Source of the DNA: Frateuria_A sp049727805
GTDB taxonomy: Bacteria; Pseudomonadota; Gammaproteobacteria; Xanthomonadales; Rhodanobacteraceae
Assembly (NCBI RefSeq): GCF_049727805.1
Contig: NZ_JBCNYA010000017.1
Coordinates: 22,616-86,615, forward strand
Length of the DNA: 64,000 nt
Direction: 5' to 3'
Program-made: the position numbers and the translations under genes
The notes under the pieces: generated by a model
What the model saw: only the letters and a program-made list of their open reading frames with translations
Databases searched by the model: none
What the model was told of the DNA's origin: nothing
Shown: positions 49,512-60,800 of the stretch, in pieces
Layout of the letters: the number at the start of each line of letters is the position of its first letter
How positions within the stretch are numbered: position 1 is the stretch's first letter

Positions 49512-51608
49512 ATGCCCGCCAGCGTCTATTCGCTACGCGCCAACGTGCTGGACAGCCTGACCCGGACCAAGCGTCCGGACGTCCCGCTGCGGGTGGTCGT
49601 GCGCAATACCCTGGCCGTGGTGCTGCCGCTGGCGATCGGCATGGCCAGTGGGCATACCGCGGTCGGCCTGGGCGTGGCCGCCGGCGCGCTGGATACGATG
49701 TTTTCCGACCAGCCCGGCCCCTACCGCCAGCGCGTGCAGCAGTTGCTGCTGGCCTCGCTTGCCGCGGGGCTGGCCGCGCTCGCCGGCTTCCTGATCGGCG
49801 GACAGTTGCCCTCGATGCTGCTGGCCAGCGCGCTGGTCGGCTTCGGCGGCGGCATGCTGGTGGTGTTCGGCACCGACCTGGCGCGGGTGGGCATGACCAG
49901 CATGATCCTGCTGGTCGTCACCGCCGCCTCGCCCACCTCGCTCCTGCCCGCCGCGGCGGGCGCCGCGCTGATCTTCGCCGGCGGCCTGCTGATGATGCTG
50001 TTCTCGGTCGCCGCCTGGCCGCTGCAGCGCTACCGTCCCGAGCGCCAGGCGCTCGCCGTGGTCTATCGCGGGCTGGCCACGCTGGCCCGCCAGCGCGCGC
50101 AGGACGACGAGGATGAACCGGCCCTCAGCGGCGCGATGACCACCCTGCAACAGACCCTGCTGGGGCGCTACCACGCGCGCGGCCGTGCGATGGAAGCCTT
50201 CGGCGTGATGCTGGAGCTGGCCGAGCGGATCCGGCTGGAACTCACCGCGCTCGCCGACGGCTCGCCCGCCCATGCCGTGCCGCTGCGCTTCCGTGCCCGC
50301 GTTGCCCGCGTGCTCGACCACATCGCCGAGGCGCTGGAGGAAGGTGTCGCACCGCTCGCTGCCGAACGTGCGTTGCAGGCGCTGCGCGCGATCGAGCGTG
50401 ACGCCGCGGAGGCCAGCGTGCAGCACGCGCTGCACGTGCATGCGCTGGCCGGTCAGCTCGCGGCCGCGGTGCGCAACGCCAACTGGGCCGGCAGCCGCGG
50501 CGAGCAGAGGGCCGAGTCCGCCGACCTTGGCCTGCCCGCCTCGCTGCGGCAAAGCTCCGCGCGCGCCATGCTGCTGGCCAATCTCACGCCGCATTCGGTG
50601 GCATTCCGTCACGCCGTGCGTTCGGCGGTGGCGCTGAGCCTGGCGCTGGGCCTCTCGCGCGCGCTCGAGTTGCCGCACGGCTACTGGCTGCCGATGACCG
50701 TGGCGATCGTGCTGCGCCCGGATTTCGCCGCGACCTTCAATTTCGGCCTGCTGCGCGTGGTCGGCACCGTGCTCGGCCTGCTGCTCACCACGGCGCTGCT
50801 GCACGTGATCCCCGACCAGCCCTGGGCGCACCTGGCGCTGATGGGTGTGCTGTGCATGGCGTTCCGCTACCTGGCCACCGCGCACTACGGGATCGCCGTG
50901 GCGGCGCTCACCGGCACCGTGGTGGTACTGCTCTCGTTCGAAGGCGTGGATCCGGGCGTGGCGGTGATGGACCGCGTGATCAACACCGCGCTGGGCAGCG
51001 GCATGGCGCTGCTGGCCTACGTGCTGTGGCCGACCTGGGAACGCGGCCGCGCGCGTGCCGCCCTGGCCGACATGCTCGACGCCTACGCCGACTACCTGCG
51101 CGCGCTCGGGCGCCCGCAGCGGCGCGCCGCCCAGCACGAGACGCGCACCGCCGCGCGCACCGCTCGCACCAATGCACTGGCTTCGCTCGAACGCATGCGC
51201 GCCGAGCCGGCCACGCCGGCCGCGCTGCTCGACCTGGCGCAGGCACTGTTTTCCAACGGCAACCGGCTCGCGCGCACGGCTATGAGCATGGAGGCGCTGC
51301 TGCAGCACCATGCGAGCCTGCCCGAACAGACCGAGGTGAGCGCCTTCATCGATCATGCCGCCACCGCGCTGCACGGCATCGCCGGCGCCCTGCGGGAGCA
51401 GCGCACGGTGGTGGAACTGCCCGACCTTCGCCTGCTCCAGCGAAGCCTCGGGGCGCTGCTGGCGATGTCCGAGAACCATGCCGCGGCCGATCAGGTCGGC
51501 CGGCTCACCGACCGCCTGGTCGACAACGTCAACACGCTCGCCCACGTGGTGGGCCGCTGCCCGCAGGAACCCGCCGCGGCAGCCACCGGACGGCACGTGC
51601 ATCCGTAG
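49512..51608 (+). CDS. FUSC-family inner-membrane protein
   Basis: 698 residues. Two hydrophobic blocks of about five to six helices (about 35-155 and 375-510) with cytoplasmic helical regions between and after (about 160-370 and 515-690), as in aromatic-acid exporter AaeB/FUSC family. LPHGYWLPMTVAIVLRPDFAATFNFGLLRVVGTVLGLLL is characteristic. The substrate is unknown. ATG 49512 is chosen; an in-frame GTG at 49476 would add 12 residues. The gap to tssA is AT-rich. Confidence 0.88.
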   Translation: MPASVYSLRANVLDSLTRTKRPDVPLRVVVRNTLAVVLPLAIGMASGHTAVGLGVAAGALDTMFSDQPGPYRQRVQQLLLASLAAGLAALAGFLIGGQLPSMLLASALVGFGGGMLVVFGTDLARVGMTSMILLVVTAASPTSLLPAAAGAALIFAGGLLMMLFSVAAWPLQRYRPERQALAVVYRGLATLARQRAQDDEDEPALSGAMTTLQQTLLGRYHARGRAMEAFGVMLELAERIRLELTALADGSPAHAVPLRFRARVARVLDHIAEALEEGVAPLAAERALQALRAIERDAAEASVQHALHVHALAGQLAAAVRNANWAGSRGEQRAESADLGLPASLRQSSARAMLLANLTPHSVAFRHAVRSAVALSLALGLSRALELPHGYWLPMTVAIVLRPDFAATFNFGLLRVVGTVLGLLLTTALLHVIPDQPWAHLALMGVLCMAFRYLATAHYGIAVAALTGTVVVLLSFEGVDPGVAVMDRVINTALGSGMALLAYVLWPTWERGRARAALADMLDAYADYLRALGRPQRRAAQHETRTAARTARTNALASLERMRAEPATPAALLDLAQALFSNGNRLARTAMSMEALLQHHASLPEQTEVSAFIDHAATALHGIAGALREQRTVVELPDLRLLQRSLGALLAMSENHAAADQVGRLTDRLVDNVNTLAHVVGRCPQEPAAAATGRHVHP

Positions 51609-51768
51609 CCGATATTGGTTTTTTTTGACGGCGCGGCATTTTCGAAGGCCCGTATTGCGCAATCGCCGAATGGATTTATCCATGCCATTTTTGGGCACGC
51701 GTTTCCGGCAGATTGATGCCATCCCTGTTGTATTATCCGATGCGATTCCACAGGGGGATTTCGGACTC
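51609..51768. other. AT-rich upstream region of tssA
   Basis: 160 bp, clearly richer in A+T than its surroundings (includes TTTTTTTT at about 51620). It likely contains the tssA promoter. Hairpin plus T-run for a terminator of the FUSC gene is not convincing. Confidence 0.4.
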
Positions 51769-52803
51769 ATGACGCGCTTCGATCCGGCTGCTTTTCTCGA
51801 CCCGCTGGAGGGCGATGCGCCCACCGGTAGCGACCTGGAATACGACCCCGATTTCCTCGCCCTGGAACGCGCCGCCGCGCCGCGCGCGGAACGGGCCATT
51901 GGCGATGCCGTGAAGGCCGCCGAGGAGCCCGACTGGGACGAGGTCACTTCGCTCGCCACCGGCCTGCTCGAACGCTCACGCGACCTGCGCGTAGCGACGC
52001 ACCTGGCCACGGCCTGGATGCGTACCGGCGGGATGTCCGGCTGGGCGGCCGGCCTGGGCCTGATCCGCGGACTGCTGGAAAACCATTGGGATGGCGTGCA
52101 TCCGCAACTCGATGCGGAAGACGACGACGACCCGACCGCACGCGTGAATGCGGTGGCGACCATCGCCAATCCCTTGGGCCTGCTCGGCTATTTCCGCAGC
52201 ACGCCATTCGTGCAGTCGCCGCGGCTCGGACGCTTTTCGCTGCGCGATCTGCGTATTGCCAACGGCACGTTGAAAACCGACGCCGGCGACGAGGCCCTGC
52301 CGAGCATGACGGAGATCGAGGCGTGCTGCCTGGATTGCCCCGAAGAGCAGCTCACCGAAACGCTCGAAGCGGCCACGCGCATCCTCGACAATGCCAAGGC
52401 CATCGACCAGGTGTTCAACGAGCGCATCGGTACCGCCGGCCCGGACCTGAGGCCGTTGCTGAGCGACGGCTACGAGCTGAAGAAGTTCGTCGAATCGCAG
52501 GTGCAGCGGCGCAATCCCGATGCCGTCGAAGGCATGGACGGTGAAGCCGACGGCGCCGATGGCGCGGTCGCGCCCGGGGCGCGCGCCAGCGTGCCCGGTC
52601 GCATCGAGACCCCGCAGGACGTGATGCGCCGCATCGACGAGATCTGCGACTACTACGCCCGCAGCGAACCCTCCAGCCCGGTGCCCTTGCTGTTGCGCCG
52701 CGCGCAGCGCCTGGTCGGCAAGAACTTCCTCGACCTGCTCAAGGACCTCGCCCCTGGCGGCGTCAGCGAGATGGAAGTGATCTCAGGCCCGAGCGAGGAA
52801 TAA
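51769..52803 (+). CDS. tssA: Type VI secretion protein TssA (ImpA N-terminal domain), isolated
   Basis: 344 residues. N-terminal ImpA domain (DPLEGDAPTGSDLEYDPDFLALERAA, PDWDEVTSLATGLLERSRDLRVATHLATAWMRTGG, HWDGVHPQLDAEDDDDPTARVNAVATI) and a C-terminal helical part (SPVPLLLRRAQRLVGKNFLDLLKDL). TssA caps the tail sheath and baseplate during T6SS assembly. No tssB, tssC, hcp or other T6SS gene follows; instead a large inverted repeat begins 7 bp after the stop. GGGGG lies before the ATG. Confidence 0.88.
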   Translation: MTRFDPAAFLDPLEGDAPTGSDLEYDPDFLALERAAAPRAERAIGDAVKAAEEPDWDEVTSLATGLLERSRDLRVATHLATAWMRTGGMSGWAAGLGLIRGLLENHWDGVHPQLDAEDDDDPTARVNAVATIANPLGLLGYFRSTPFVQSPRLGRFSLRDLRIANGTLKTDAGDEALPSMTEIEACCLDCPEEQLTETLEAATRILDNAKAIDQVFNERIGTAGPDLRPLLSDGYELKKFVESQVQRRNPDAVEGMDGEADGADGAVAPGARASVPGRIETPQDVMRRIDEICDYYARSEPSSPVPLLLRRAQRLVGKNFLDLLKDLAPGGVSEMEVISGPSEE

Positions 52804-52810
52804 CAGTCTC

Positions 52811-53689
52811 CTGCTCCCTCTCCCCTCCGGGGAGAGGACTGGGGTGAGGGGCCGGGGCTCGCGGGGAGGTCTGCGGGGGCGTGTTGCTCGTGTGTCGCTC
52901 TTGCGGAGCGCCTCCGCGACTTGGCTCGCCTGCCGCGGGCTTCCGATCGCCTGACGGCGCTCGGGTCACTTTTCTTTGCTGGCCCAAAGAAAAGTAACCA
53001 AAAGAAACGGCCCACTCAGCCCGGTGAGGGATAAGAGCTAGGTGCCGTCTCGCCTTGATGGGTACGCACCTGCTCTTAGAGGAGCTGCCGCCGCTTTACC
53101 CTCGGGCGCTCGGGAGTTGAGGCGAGGGAGGCGTGCATGCATGGCGTTTGACGGTGTCGGCACTGGCCGCCTTTTTTCGTTGCGCGGGCGTCGTGTCCGC
53201 GGCGGTGATGACTGCGGTTGAGGGACCGGTGGGCTGAAGCCCACCCCGCGAGCGTACCGTTGCACCGTAGGGTGGGCTTCAGCCCACCAGCAAGTGATCG
53301 GCTATCCCACGCAAACCGTCGATTGAAGTGACGCTCGCCACTGCGGCGAATCACACACAGCGAATGATCCTCCCTTGCCTCAGCTCCCGAGCGCCCGCGG
53401 TATAGCGGCGGCAGCTCCTCTAAGAGCAAGAGACCCACCCGGCAAGGCGCAAGGGCACCTAGCTCTTATCTCACCCCGGGCTGAGCAGGCCGTTTCTTTT
53501 GGTTACTTTTCTTTGGGCCAGCAAAGAAAAGTGACCCGAGCGCCGACAGGCGATCGGAAGCCCGCCGCAGGCGAGCCAAGTCGCGGAAGCGCACCGCAAG
53601 AGCGACACACGAGCAACACGCCCCCGCAGACCTCCCCGCGAGCCCCGGCCCCTCACCCCAGTCCTCTCCCCGGAGGGGAGAGGGAGCAG
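52811..53689. repeat. Large nested palindrome (two 321-bp arms, 237-bp centre)
   Basis: Left arm 52811-53131 and right arm 53369-53689 are reverse complements; the outer ~205 bp differ at only about four positions, the inner part is more diverged. Each arm holds a family-1 hairpin (CTCTCCCCTCCGGGGAGAG) and an ACTTTTCTTTG/CAAAGAAAAGT hairpin (52968-52995; 53505-53532). The centre carries GGTGGGCTGAAGCCCACC (53228-53245) and its exact reverse complement (53271-53288). It lies between two convergent genes, 7 and 4 bp from their stops. Short open frames inside (for example those encoding AKKSDP-like text) are not genes. Confidence 0.9.
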
Positions 53690-53693
53690 AGCG

Positions 53694-54812
53694 TCAATGC
53701 ACGCCCTTGCACATGGGCGAGCCGGAGCGCACGAACAGCTGGCGCACCGCCGGATCCCAGCTCAGCGACAGGCCGCCGGGAAGCCCCACAGTGGCATTGG
53801 CGTCCGCGCTCTGCTCGAACGGGCCGGCCGAGGCGCTCGCGCCGTCGGCGTAGGTGACAGTGGCGGAAATGCGGTAGGCAACCGGGTCGGTGCAGGCCGA
53901 GGTATCGATGGCCTGCGCGACGGTGGCGCCGTAGCCCTCCAGCGGCGGCAAGGTGCCCTTGCCCAGCGCCACGTCGCGCGGATCGTTGCGGCCACACACC
54001 GCATCGAGCACGTAACCCACGGTGAATTTCGGTGCCGGCACCATCTGCACCGCGACGACCGCTTCCGGCTGCGCGCTGCAGCCGACCAGGAACGCCTTGT
54101 GCTGAGGTCGCACGTGGAACACGTAACTGCCCGGCTTGAGCGCAGCGGTACCCGGCCACTCGAACTCGATGCGCGTTGGCAGCACGTTGGTGATGCGTGG
54201 CTGCGAAGGCAGCGGCGCACCGTTGGCGTCGGTGGCGGTGAGCTGCGGATCGGGACATTGCGGGTCGGTCAACTCGCTGCCCACCAGCGCCAGCGCCACC
54301 GGCCTGGCGCCGGCGCGCAGCGCGAACAGCGGCGCGTGGTCGGCGGTCTCCAGCCGATCGATGGTCGCCTGCATCGGTTTGCCTTCGGCCGGCGCCTGCG
54401 CCAGCCGGCGCACCGAAAGTGCCAGTGCCTGCGCCATCGCCGCCGACTCGCCCGCGCGGCAGGCGCCGGCGGCGTCGGCGAAGTCGCTGGCCAGCTGGGC
54501 CGCCGCGTGGGCGCGCAGCACCCGGCCGCGGTCGCTGTCGCCCAACGCCGTCAATGGCTGGGCGCTGCGGTCGGCGAGCGTCGCGCGCAGATCCTGCGCC
54601 ATGGCCTGCAACTGCTGCGCCACAACCGCGGTGTCGGCGCGCCCGGCCAGTCGCTGGCGCGCGGCATCGAGCTGGTCGGCGGCGCTGCCGGGCGTCAGTC
54701 GCGGCGGCAACTGCGCGCCGGCCGGCAGGCTCAGGGCGAGCAGCAGCCCGAGCGCGGCGAATGCCTGCAATGAGCGTCCGGCCGCGCGTCGGCGCGGCGG
54801 GGCCTTACTCAT
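53694..54812 (-). CDS. Secreted protein of unknown function, coupled to the giant exoprotein
   Basis: 372 residues. Signal peptide (LQAFAALGLLLALSLPAGA), then a helical region (about 35-160) and a beta-rich part (about 165-370, with NVLPTRIEFEWPGTAALKPGSYVFHVRPQ) holding six scattered Cys that may form disulfides. No family is recognised. Its ATG overlaps the tpsA stop by 8 bp, so it is likely translated with the exoprotein and may help its folding, anchoring or modification. The stop lies 4 bp from the palindrome. Confidence 0.7.
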   Translation of the reverse strand: MSKAPPRRRAAGRSLQAFAALGLLLALSLPAGAQLPPRLTPGSAADQLDAARQRLAGRADTAVVAQQLQAMAQDLRATLADRSAQPLTALGDSDRGRVLRAHAAAQLASDFADAAGACRAGESAAMAQALALSVRRLAQAPAEGKPMQATIDRLETADHAPLFALRAGARPVALALVGSELTDPQCPDPQLTATDANGAPLPSQPRITNVLPTRIEFEWPGTAALKPGSYVFHVRPQHKAFLVGCSAQPEAVVAVQMVPAPKFTVGYVLDAVCGRNDPRDVALGKGTLPPLEGYGATVAQAIDTSACTDPVAYRISATVTYADGASASAGPFEQSADANATVGLPGGLSLSWDPAVRQLFVRSGSPMCKGVH

Positions 54813-57800
54813 CGCACTCCTCCATTTCCGGATCGCAGGCCTGCTGGTCCGGCGGCAGCAGGATGCCGGAGGGCACGATGCCGAACGAGCGGTAGTTGGC
54901 CGAGATCACGCTGGGGTCGATGTAGACGTCGGTGTGGTTGTTGGCGTTCTGCGCGCGGCTGGTGAACAGCGAGGTCGGCACGTTGACGCTCGAGCCGCCG
55001 GTCAGCGGCAGCACGCCGCCGTTGCCGTTGACCGCGTAGAAGTACGCCGGCGGCATGCCCACCAGGGCGACTGCCTGCGGGTCAGTGCCGGTCACGTAGA
55101 TCGGCGCGTCCGAGGTGCCGATGCGGCCGGTGGACGCGAATGTGCCCGCACCGTCGTACAGCCAGGTCTTGCCGACCTGCAGCAGGTCGCCGCCGGTCAC
55201 CGCGAGGTAGAGCGGCGAGGTGCCCGCGTCGACCGTGTAGGCGCTGCCGCCGACCGAGGCCAGCGTGAGCGTCTGCGCATTGGTCAGGCTGAAGCCCGCG
55301 TGCGAGGAGAAGCCGCCGAGGGTGCCGATGTAGTTGGCCAGCGGACTGGTCGCGGTGCCGAGGCTGGTGAAGCCGCCGGCCTGGCCGGAGAGCGTGTCGG
55401 CGACGATGCTGCCGCCCTGCCCTTCGGTGATCGCGCCGGAGGAAGTGAGCGTGGTGGCCTTGCCGCTGACCTTGCCGTTGATCAGCAGGTCGCCGCGGGT
55501 GGTGGCCAGGCTTACGCTGCTGCCGCCGTCGAGCGGACCGGTCACGGTCAGTGACGGGCCGTTGCTCAGCGCGAAGCCCGCCGCGGTGAACGCGCCCAGC
55601 GTGTCGATGCGGTTGGCGCCGGTGAGCGACGCCGCGCCCGTGGCATGGCCGGTCAGGGTATGCGCAGTGAGGCTGCCGGCGCTGCCCTCGCTGATCGCGC
55701 CGTTTACCGCGAGTGTGGTGGTGTCGCCGCTGAGCGAGCCGGCGATGGTGAGGTTGCCGCCGGTCGTGAGCGTGGTGCTGCCGCCACCGTCGACCGCGCC
55801 ATTCACGGTCAGCGCGCGCGTGCTGGTGAGCGTGAGGCCGCCCGCGCTGAAATTGCCCAGCGCGCCGATCGCGTTGGCCTGGTCCAGCGTGGTGCTGCCG
55901 GTGGAATGGCCGCTCAGGCTGTCGGCGGTGATCAGGCCGCCGGCGGTCTGGCTGATGCGGCCGCCCGACTGCAGGGTGACTGCGCCGCCGTGCAGCGTGC
56001 GGCCAAGGGCCAGGTCGCCGGCCGAGTCCAGCGCGATGGTGTTGCCGGCGAGCGCAGTGTTGACCGACAGCGTGCCGGCCGTGGTGGCGAGGGCGATGTC
56101 GCCGCCACTGGCGGTCAGCGGTCCGTTCACCGCCAGCGCCTTGCCGTTGCTCAGCGCGAAGTCGCGGGCGCTGAACGCACCCAGCGTATCGATGCGGTTG
56201 TCGCCATCCAGCGCCACGTCGCCGCCGGCGTGGCCAGCCAGGGTGCCGGCCGTGATGCGGCCGTGGCTACCCTGGTCGATCGCGCCGGCGATGTTCAGCG
56301 TGGTCGTGGTGCCGGCCAGCGAACCGTTCACGGTCAGGCCGCCCGCGGTGGTGGTGAGCGTGGTGCTGGCGCCGCCATTGACCGTGCCGCTGATGGTGAG
56401 CGCCTTGCCGTTAGTGAAGCTCAGCCCCGCGGCATCCAGATTGCCCAGGCTGGTAATCGAGTTGTTGCCGGTGAGGCTCGCGCTGCCGCCGGCATGCCCG
56501 GTGAGCGTGCCGGCGATGACGCGTCCGCCGCCGGTTTCGCTCAGCGTCCCGGTCGCGTTGAGGCGGGTGCTGGTGCCCTTGACCGTGCCGGCCAGCACGA
56601 GGTTGCCGGTGACGTCCAGCGTGGTGCTGGCGCCGCCGTCGACCGTGCCGGCCACGCGCAGGTTCTGTGCGTCGTGCAGGCTCAGGCCCGCCGCCTGGAA
56701 GTTGCCGAGCGTGCCGATCATGTTGGCGCCGCTGAGGGTCGCTGCGCCGGTGGCCTGGCCGGTGAGGGTGTCGGCGACGATCTTGCCGCTGGCGCCCTCG
56801 CTGATCGTGCCGTTGGCCGAGAGCGAGGTGGCGTCGCCCTGCAGCGTGCCATTGATGCGCAGATTGCCGCCGGCATTGATCGTCGTGCTGGCGCCACCAT
56901 CGACCGTGCCGTTGACCGTCAGCGCCCGGTTGCTGGTGAGGCTGAAGCCGCTGGCGGTGAAGTTGCCCAGCGCCGTGATGGCATTGTTCTGGTTCAGCAC
57001 GGTGCTGCCGGCGGACTGGCCGCTCAGCGTGCCGGCGGTGATCAGGCCGCCGGCGGTCTGGCTGATCGAACCGGCCGACTCGAGGCTGACGGTATTGCCC
57101 TGGATGGCCTGGCCGAGCACCAGGTCCGCCGCCGAATCCAGCGCCACGGTGCCGCCGCTGAGCGCCGAGTTCACGGTGAGCGCACCGCTGGTGGTGGTGA
57201 GCGCGATGTCGCCCGTGCCGACGTCCAGGCTGCCGTTGAGGGCCAGCGCCTGGGCGTTGGTCAGCGCGAAGCCGGCGGCGGTGAAGTTGCCCAGCGTGCC
57301 GACGTGGTTGGCGCCGGTCAGGGTGACGTTGCCAGTCGCCTGGCCGCTCAGCGTGCCGGTGGTGAGGTTGCCGCCGGCACCTTCGGTGATCGCGCCATCC
57401 ACGGCGAGCGTGGTGGCCGAGGCGCTGAGCGTATCGTTGATGGCCAGGGCGCCGCCGACGGTCAGCGCGGCCGTGCCGGTCACCGTGACCGGCCCGGCCA
57501 GGGTCAGGCCGTCGGCGTTGGTGAGCGACAGGTTGGCCGCGCTGAAGCTGCCCAGGTTGTCGACGTGGTTGGCGCCGGCCAGGCTGGCGTCGCCGACGGC
57601 GCTGCCGCTGAGCGTGCCGGCCGTGATCGAGCCGCCCGTCTGCATGATGCCCGCGCCGGACTGCAGGCTGACCTGCCCGCTGCCCGCGTCGATGCTGCCG
57701 CCGGACTGGCTGATGCCCAGGCCCTGCAGGGCGATGCTGCCGCCGCTGATGTTGCCGGCGACGGTCAGCAGGCCATTGCTGCTGGTGATGTCCACGCCGG

Positions 57801-60800
57801 TGCTGCCGCCGGCAACGGGCCCGGCAACGGTCAGGTTGCCGTCGTTGAGCAGGGTGAAGCCGTCGGCGCTGAAGCCGTCGAGCTGGCCGATCGCGTTGAC
57901 CTGGTCGAGCACGACGGGGCCGGCGGCGCTGCCGGTCAGGTGGGCAGCGGTGAGCGTGCCGGCGGATTGCGTGACGCCGCCCCAGGCGCTGGCAAGCGTC
58001 AGGGTGTCCGTCGCGGTGACGGCATCGCCCAGGCTCAGGCCATCGCGTCCACTCAGCGAGACGTTGGCGCCGCTGAGCGCACCCACCGTACTGAGTACGC
58101 CGCCATTGGCGGCCAGCACCAGGTCGGCGGTGCCGGTGTCGATGGCGCCACCCGGGAGGTACAGCGCACCGTCGGCGACCAGGCTGACGCCGGTGTCGGC
58201 CTGGTTGGTGAGCACGGCTATCATCAGGTCGCCGGTATCGTGCACGGCGATGCCCGCACCGGTGAGGCTGACGGCGCCGGTGAAATGGTTGTTCGTGTTG
58301 GTGAGCGTGATCGCGCCGACGCCGGCATCGAGGACGCTGGTGCCTTGCACGGCCAGCGCGCCGGTCTGGGTGATGGCGCCACCCTGGCTGGTGGCGATCA
58401 GGTCGCCGCCGATGATGCCGCTGCCCAGGCCCAGGCTGCCGGTGCTGGTCGCCGTTAGGGCGCCGGTGTCCAGCGTGCCCAGCGCCAACGCATTGGTGTC
58501 GGTGATGACGGTGTCGCCACCGGTCAGGTTCACCGTGTTCTGGAAGTCGTTGAGCAAGCCCAGCGTGATCAGGCCACTGCCCGCGTCGATCGTGCTGATG
58601 CCTGTGACGGTGAAAGCGCCGGCCTGCGTGATGTCGCCGCCGTTGCTGTCTAGATCCAGCGTTCCGGTAATGGTGCTGGCGCCCAGCACCAGGTCGCCGT
58701 GGCTGGTGACCGAGAGCGCGCCGGTGGTGAGCGCCCCCAGGGTCAACGCGTTCATGTCGGCGATGGCGACGGAGCTGCCGTTCAAGCCCACCGTGTTTCC
58801 GAAGTCGTTGTTGCCGTCGGTCAGCATGATCGCGCCGCCGCCGGCGTCGATGGAGCTGGTGCCGGTGACGGTCAGCCCGCCGCTGGCCTGGCTGATGGTC
58901 CCGCCGTTGCTGCTCGCGGTCAGCACGCCATTGACCGAGCCCTGCCCCAGCACCAGGTTGCCGTGGCTGGTGACGGTGAGGTTGCCGGTGTCCTGCGCCG
59001 CCAGGGTCAACTGGTTGGCGTCGTTGATGGTGGTGTCGCCACCGGTCAACGTGACGTCGCCCTGGAAATCGTTGGTGCCCGCGGCCAGACCGATGGTGCC
59101 GGTGCCTGCGCCCACCGTCGTGGCGCCCGCGGCCACCAGTGTGCCGCCGGTTTGCGTGATGGCCGCATCGCTGCTGGTGAGGTCCAGCGTGCCGCTGGCG
59201 GTGACGTTGTTGCTGAGGATCAGGCCGCCGTCGCCACGCAGCGACACGTTGTGGCCGCTCAGGTCGGCGCCGGTGGTGAAGCTGCCGCCGGCGCCCAGGG
59301 TCAGGTCGCCGTTGCCGGTATCGATCGCACCCAGCGCGGCCAGGTCCAGCGTACCGCCGGCGACCAGGCTCACCGAGCCGTCGGTACCGGCATCCAGCGC
59401 GGCCATGTGCAGGTCGCCCACCGTCTGCAGCGAGACCCCGGCGCCCTGGGCGCTGACCAGGCCGGTGAAGTCGTTGCCGCTGTCGGCCAGCACCAGCGCG
59501 CCGCTGCCGGCCTGCAGGGTCACTGCACCGGCTCCCGCAGCCTGGGTGATGCCGCCCGACTGGGTGATGCCGTTGCCGGCCAGCGACAAGGCGCCGGTAC
59601 CCAGCGTGGACGCCCCCATCAGCAGGGCGTGGCTGCCGTTGTCCAGCGCCACGTCGTAGGCGCCGCTGTTGAGCAGGCGCACGGCGCCCTGGAAATCGTT
59701 GCCCGCGGCATTCAGAGTGATCGCATTGGCGCCCGCGTCAATGGTGCTGGTGCCGGTCACGGTGAGGCCGCCGGACTGGGTGATCGCACCGTCGTTGCTG
59801 GTGGCCTTGAGATTCCCGGCCACGCTGCCGCTGCCCAGGGCGAGCGAGCCGTGGCTGATTGCGGTGAGGCCACCCGTGGCGAGCGTGCCGAGGACCAGGC
59901 CGTTGCTGTCGGTGATCGCAGTGGTGCCACCGGTCAGATCGACGGTGCCGGCGAAGTCGTTGCCGACGTTGGTCAGGGAAATGAGGTTGCTGCCCGCGTC
60001 GAAGCCGGCGTTGCCGCCGACCAGGAACGCGCCGCCCTGGGTGATGTCGCCACCGGTGGTGGTCACCGACAGGTTGCCACCCACCGCCAGCGCGCCAGCG
60101 CTGAAGCTCTGGCTGCTGGTAGTCAGGCTCGCCAGACGGCCATTCGCACCGCCGCCCACGGCGCCACCGAAACCGATGCTGCCGTTGTTGGCAATCACCG
60201 TCAGCGCGCGGGCCGTCGCGTCGACGTTGTCCACGGTGCCGGCGAAATCCACCGAACCGCTGCTGCTGGTGAGCGTGACGTCGCTGCCGAGGAACACCTT
60301 GCCGTAGCTCTGGCTGCCGCCCGTGGTGACGTCGCCGCCCAGGGTGAGCGAGCCGGTGCCGGCCTGCGCCAGGCCACCCGTGCCGCTGACCGCGCCGGTC
60401 AGGGTGAGATTGGTGCCGGCGTCGGTCTGCAGGGTGCCGCCAGCCGTGCCCAGCGCCAGCGTGCGGTCCAGCGTCAGCGAGGCGGTGTTTTCCAGCGTGC
60501 CGCCGTCGAGCGTCAACGTGCCGGTGGTTGCACCCAGGTTGGCGTCGCTGGAAATCGAGAGCGTGCCACCGCTGATCGTGGTGCCGCCGCCGTAGGTGTT
60601 GGTGCCGGTCAGGGTTTGGTTGCCGGCAGCCAGGATGAGGCCGCCGCTGCCGCCGATGATGCCGCCGAAGGAGCCCGAGGCATTGCTCAGCGTCAGCATG
60701 TTCCCGCCCAGGGTGACGGTGCCGGCGCCGTCGAGGCTGGCGATGGTCGCGCCCGCGGTGGTGCCGGAAATGTCGAACGTGCCGTCGGCGATGACGCCAC

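Noticed and set aside
51612..51630. T-run after the FUSC gene as a rho-independent terminator
   Set aside because: The sequence before the T-run cannot form a strong G+C hairpin.
52653..53857. Short frames in and near the large palindrome that read as AKKSDP or QRKVTKRNG peptides
   Set aside because: They arise from the repeat arms on both strands and have no other support.
55334..59659. Long reading frame of 1441 codons opposite to the exoprotein
   Set aside because: It is antisense to the TPS exoprotein; the repeats and G+C bias at third positions remove stops in the opposite frame. It has no signal peptide, domain or ribosome site.
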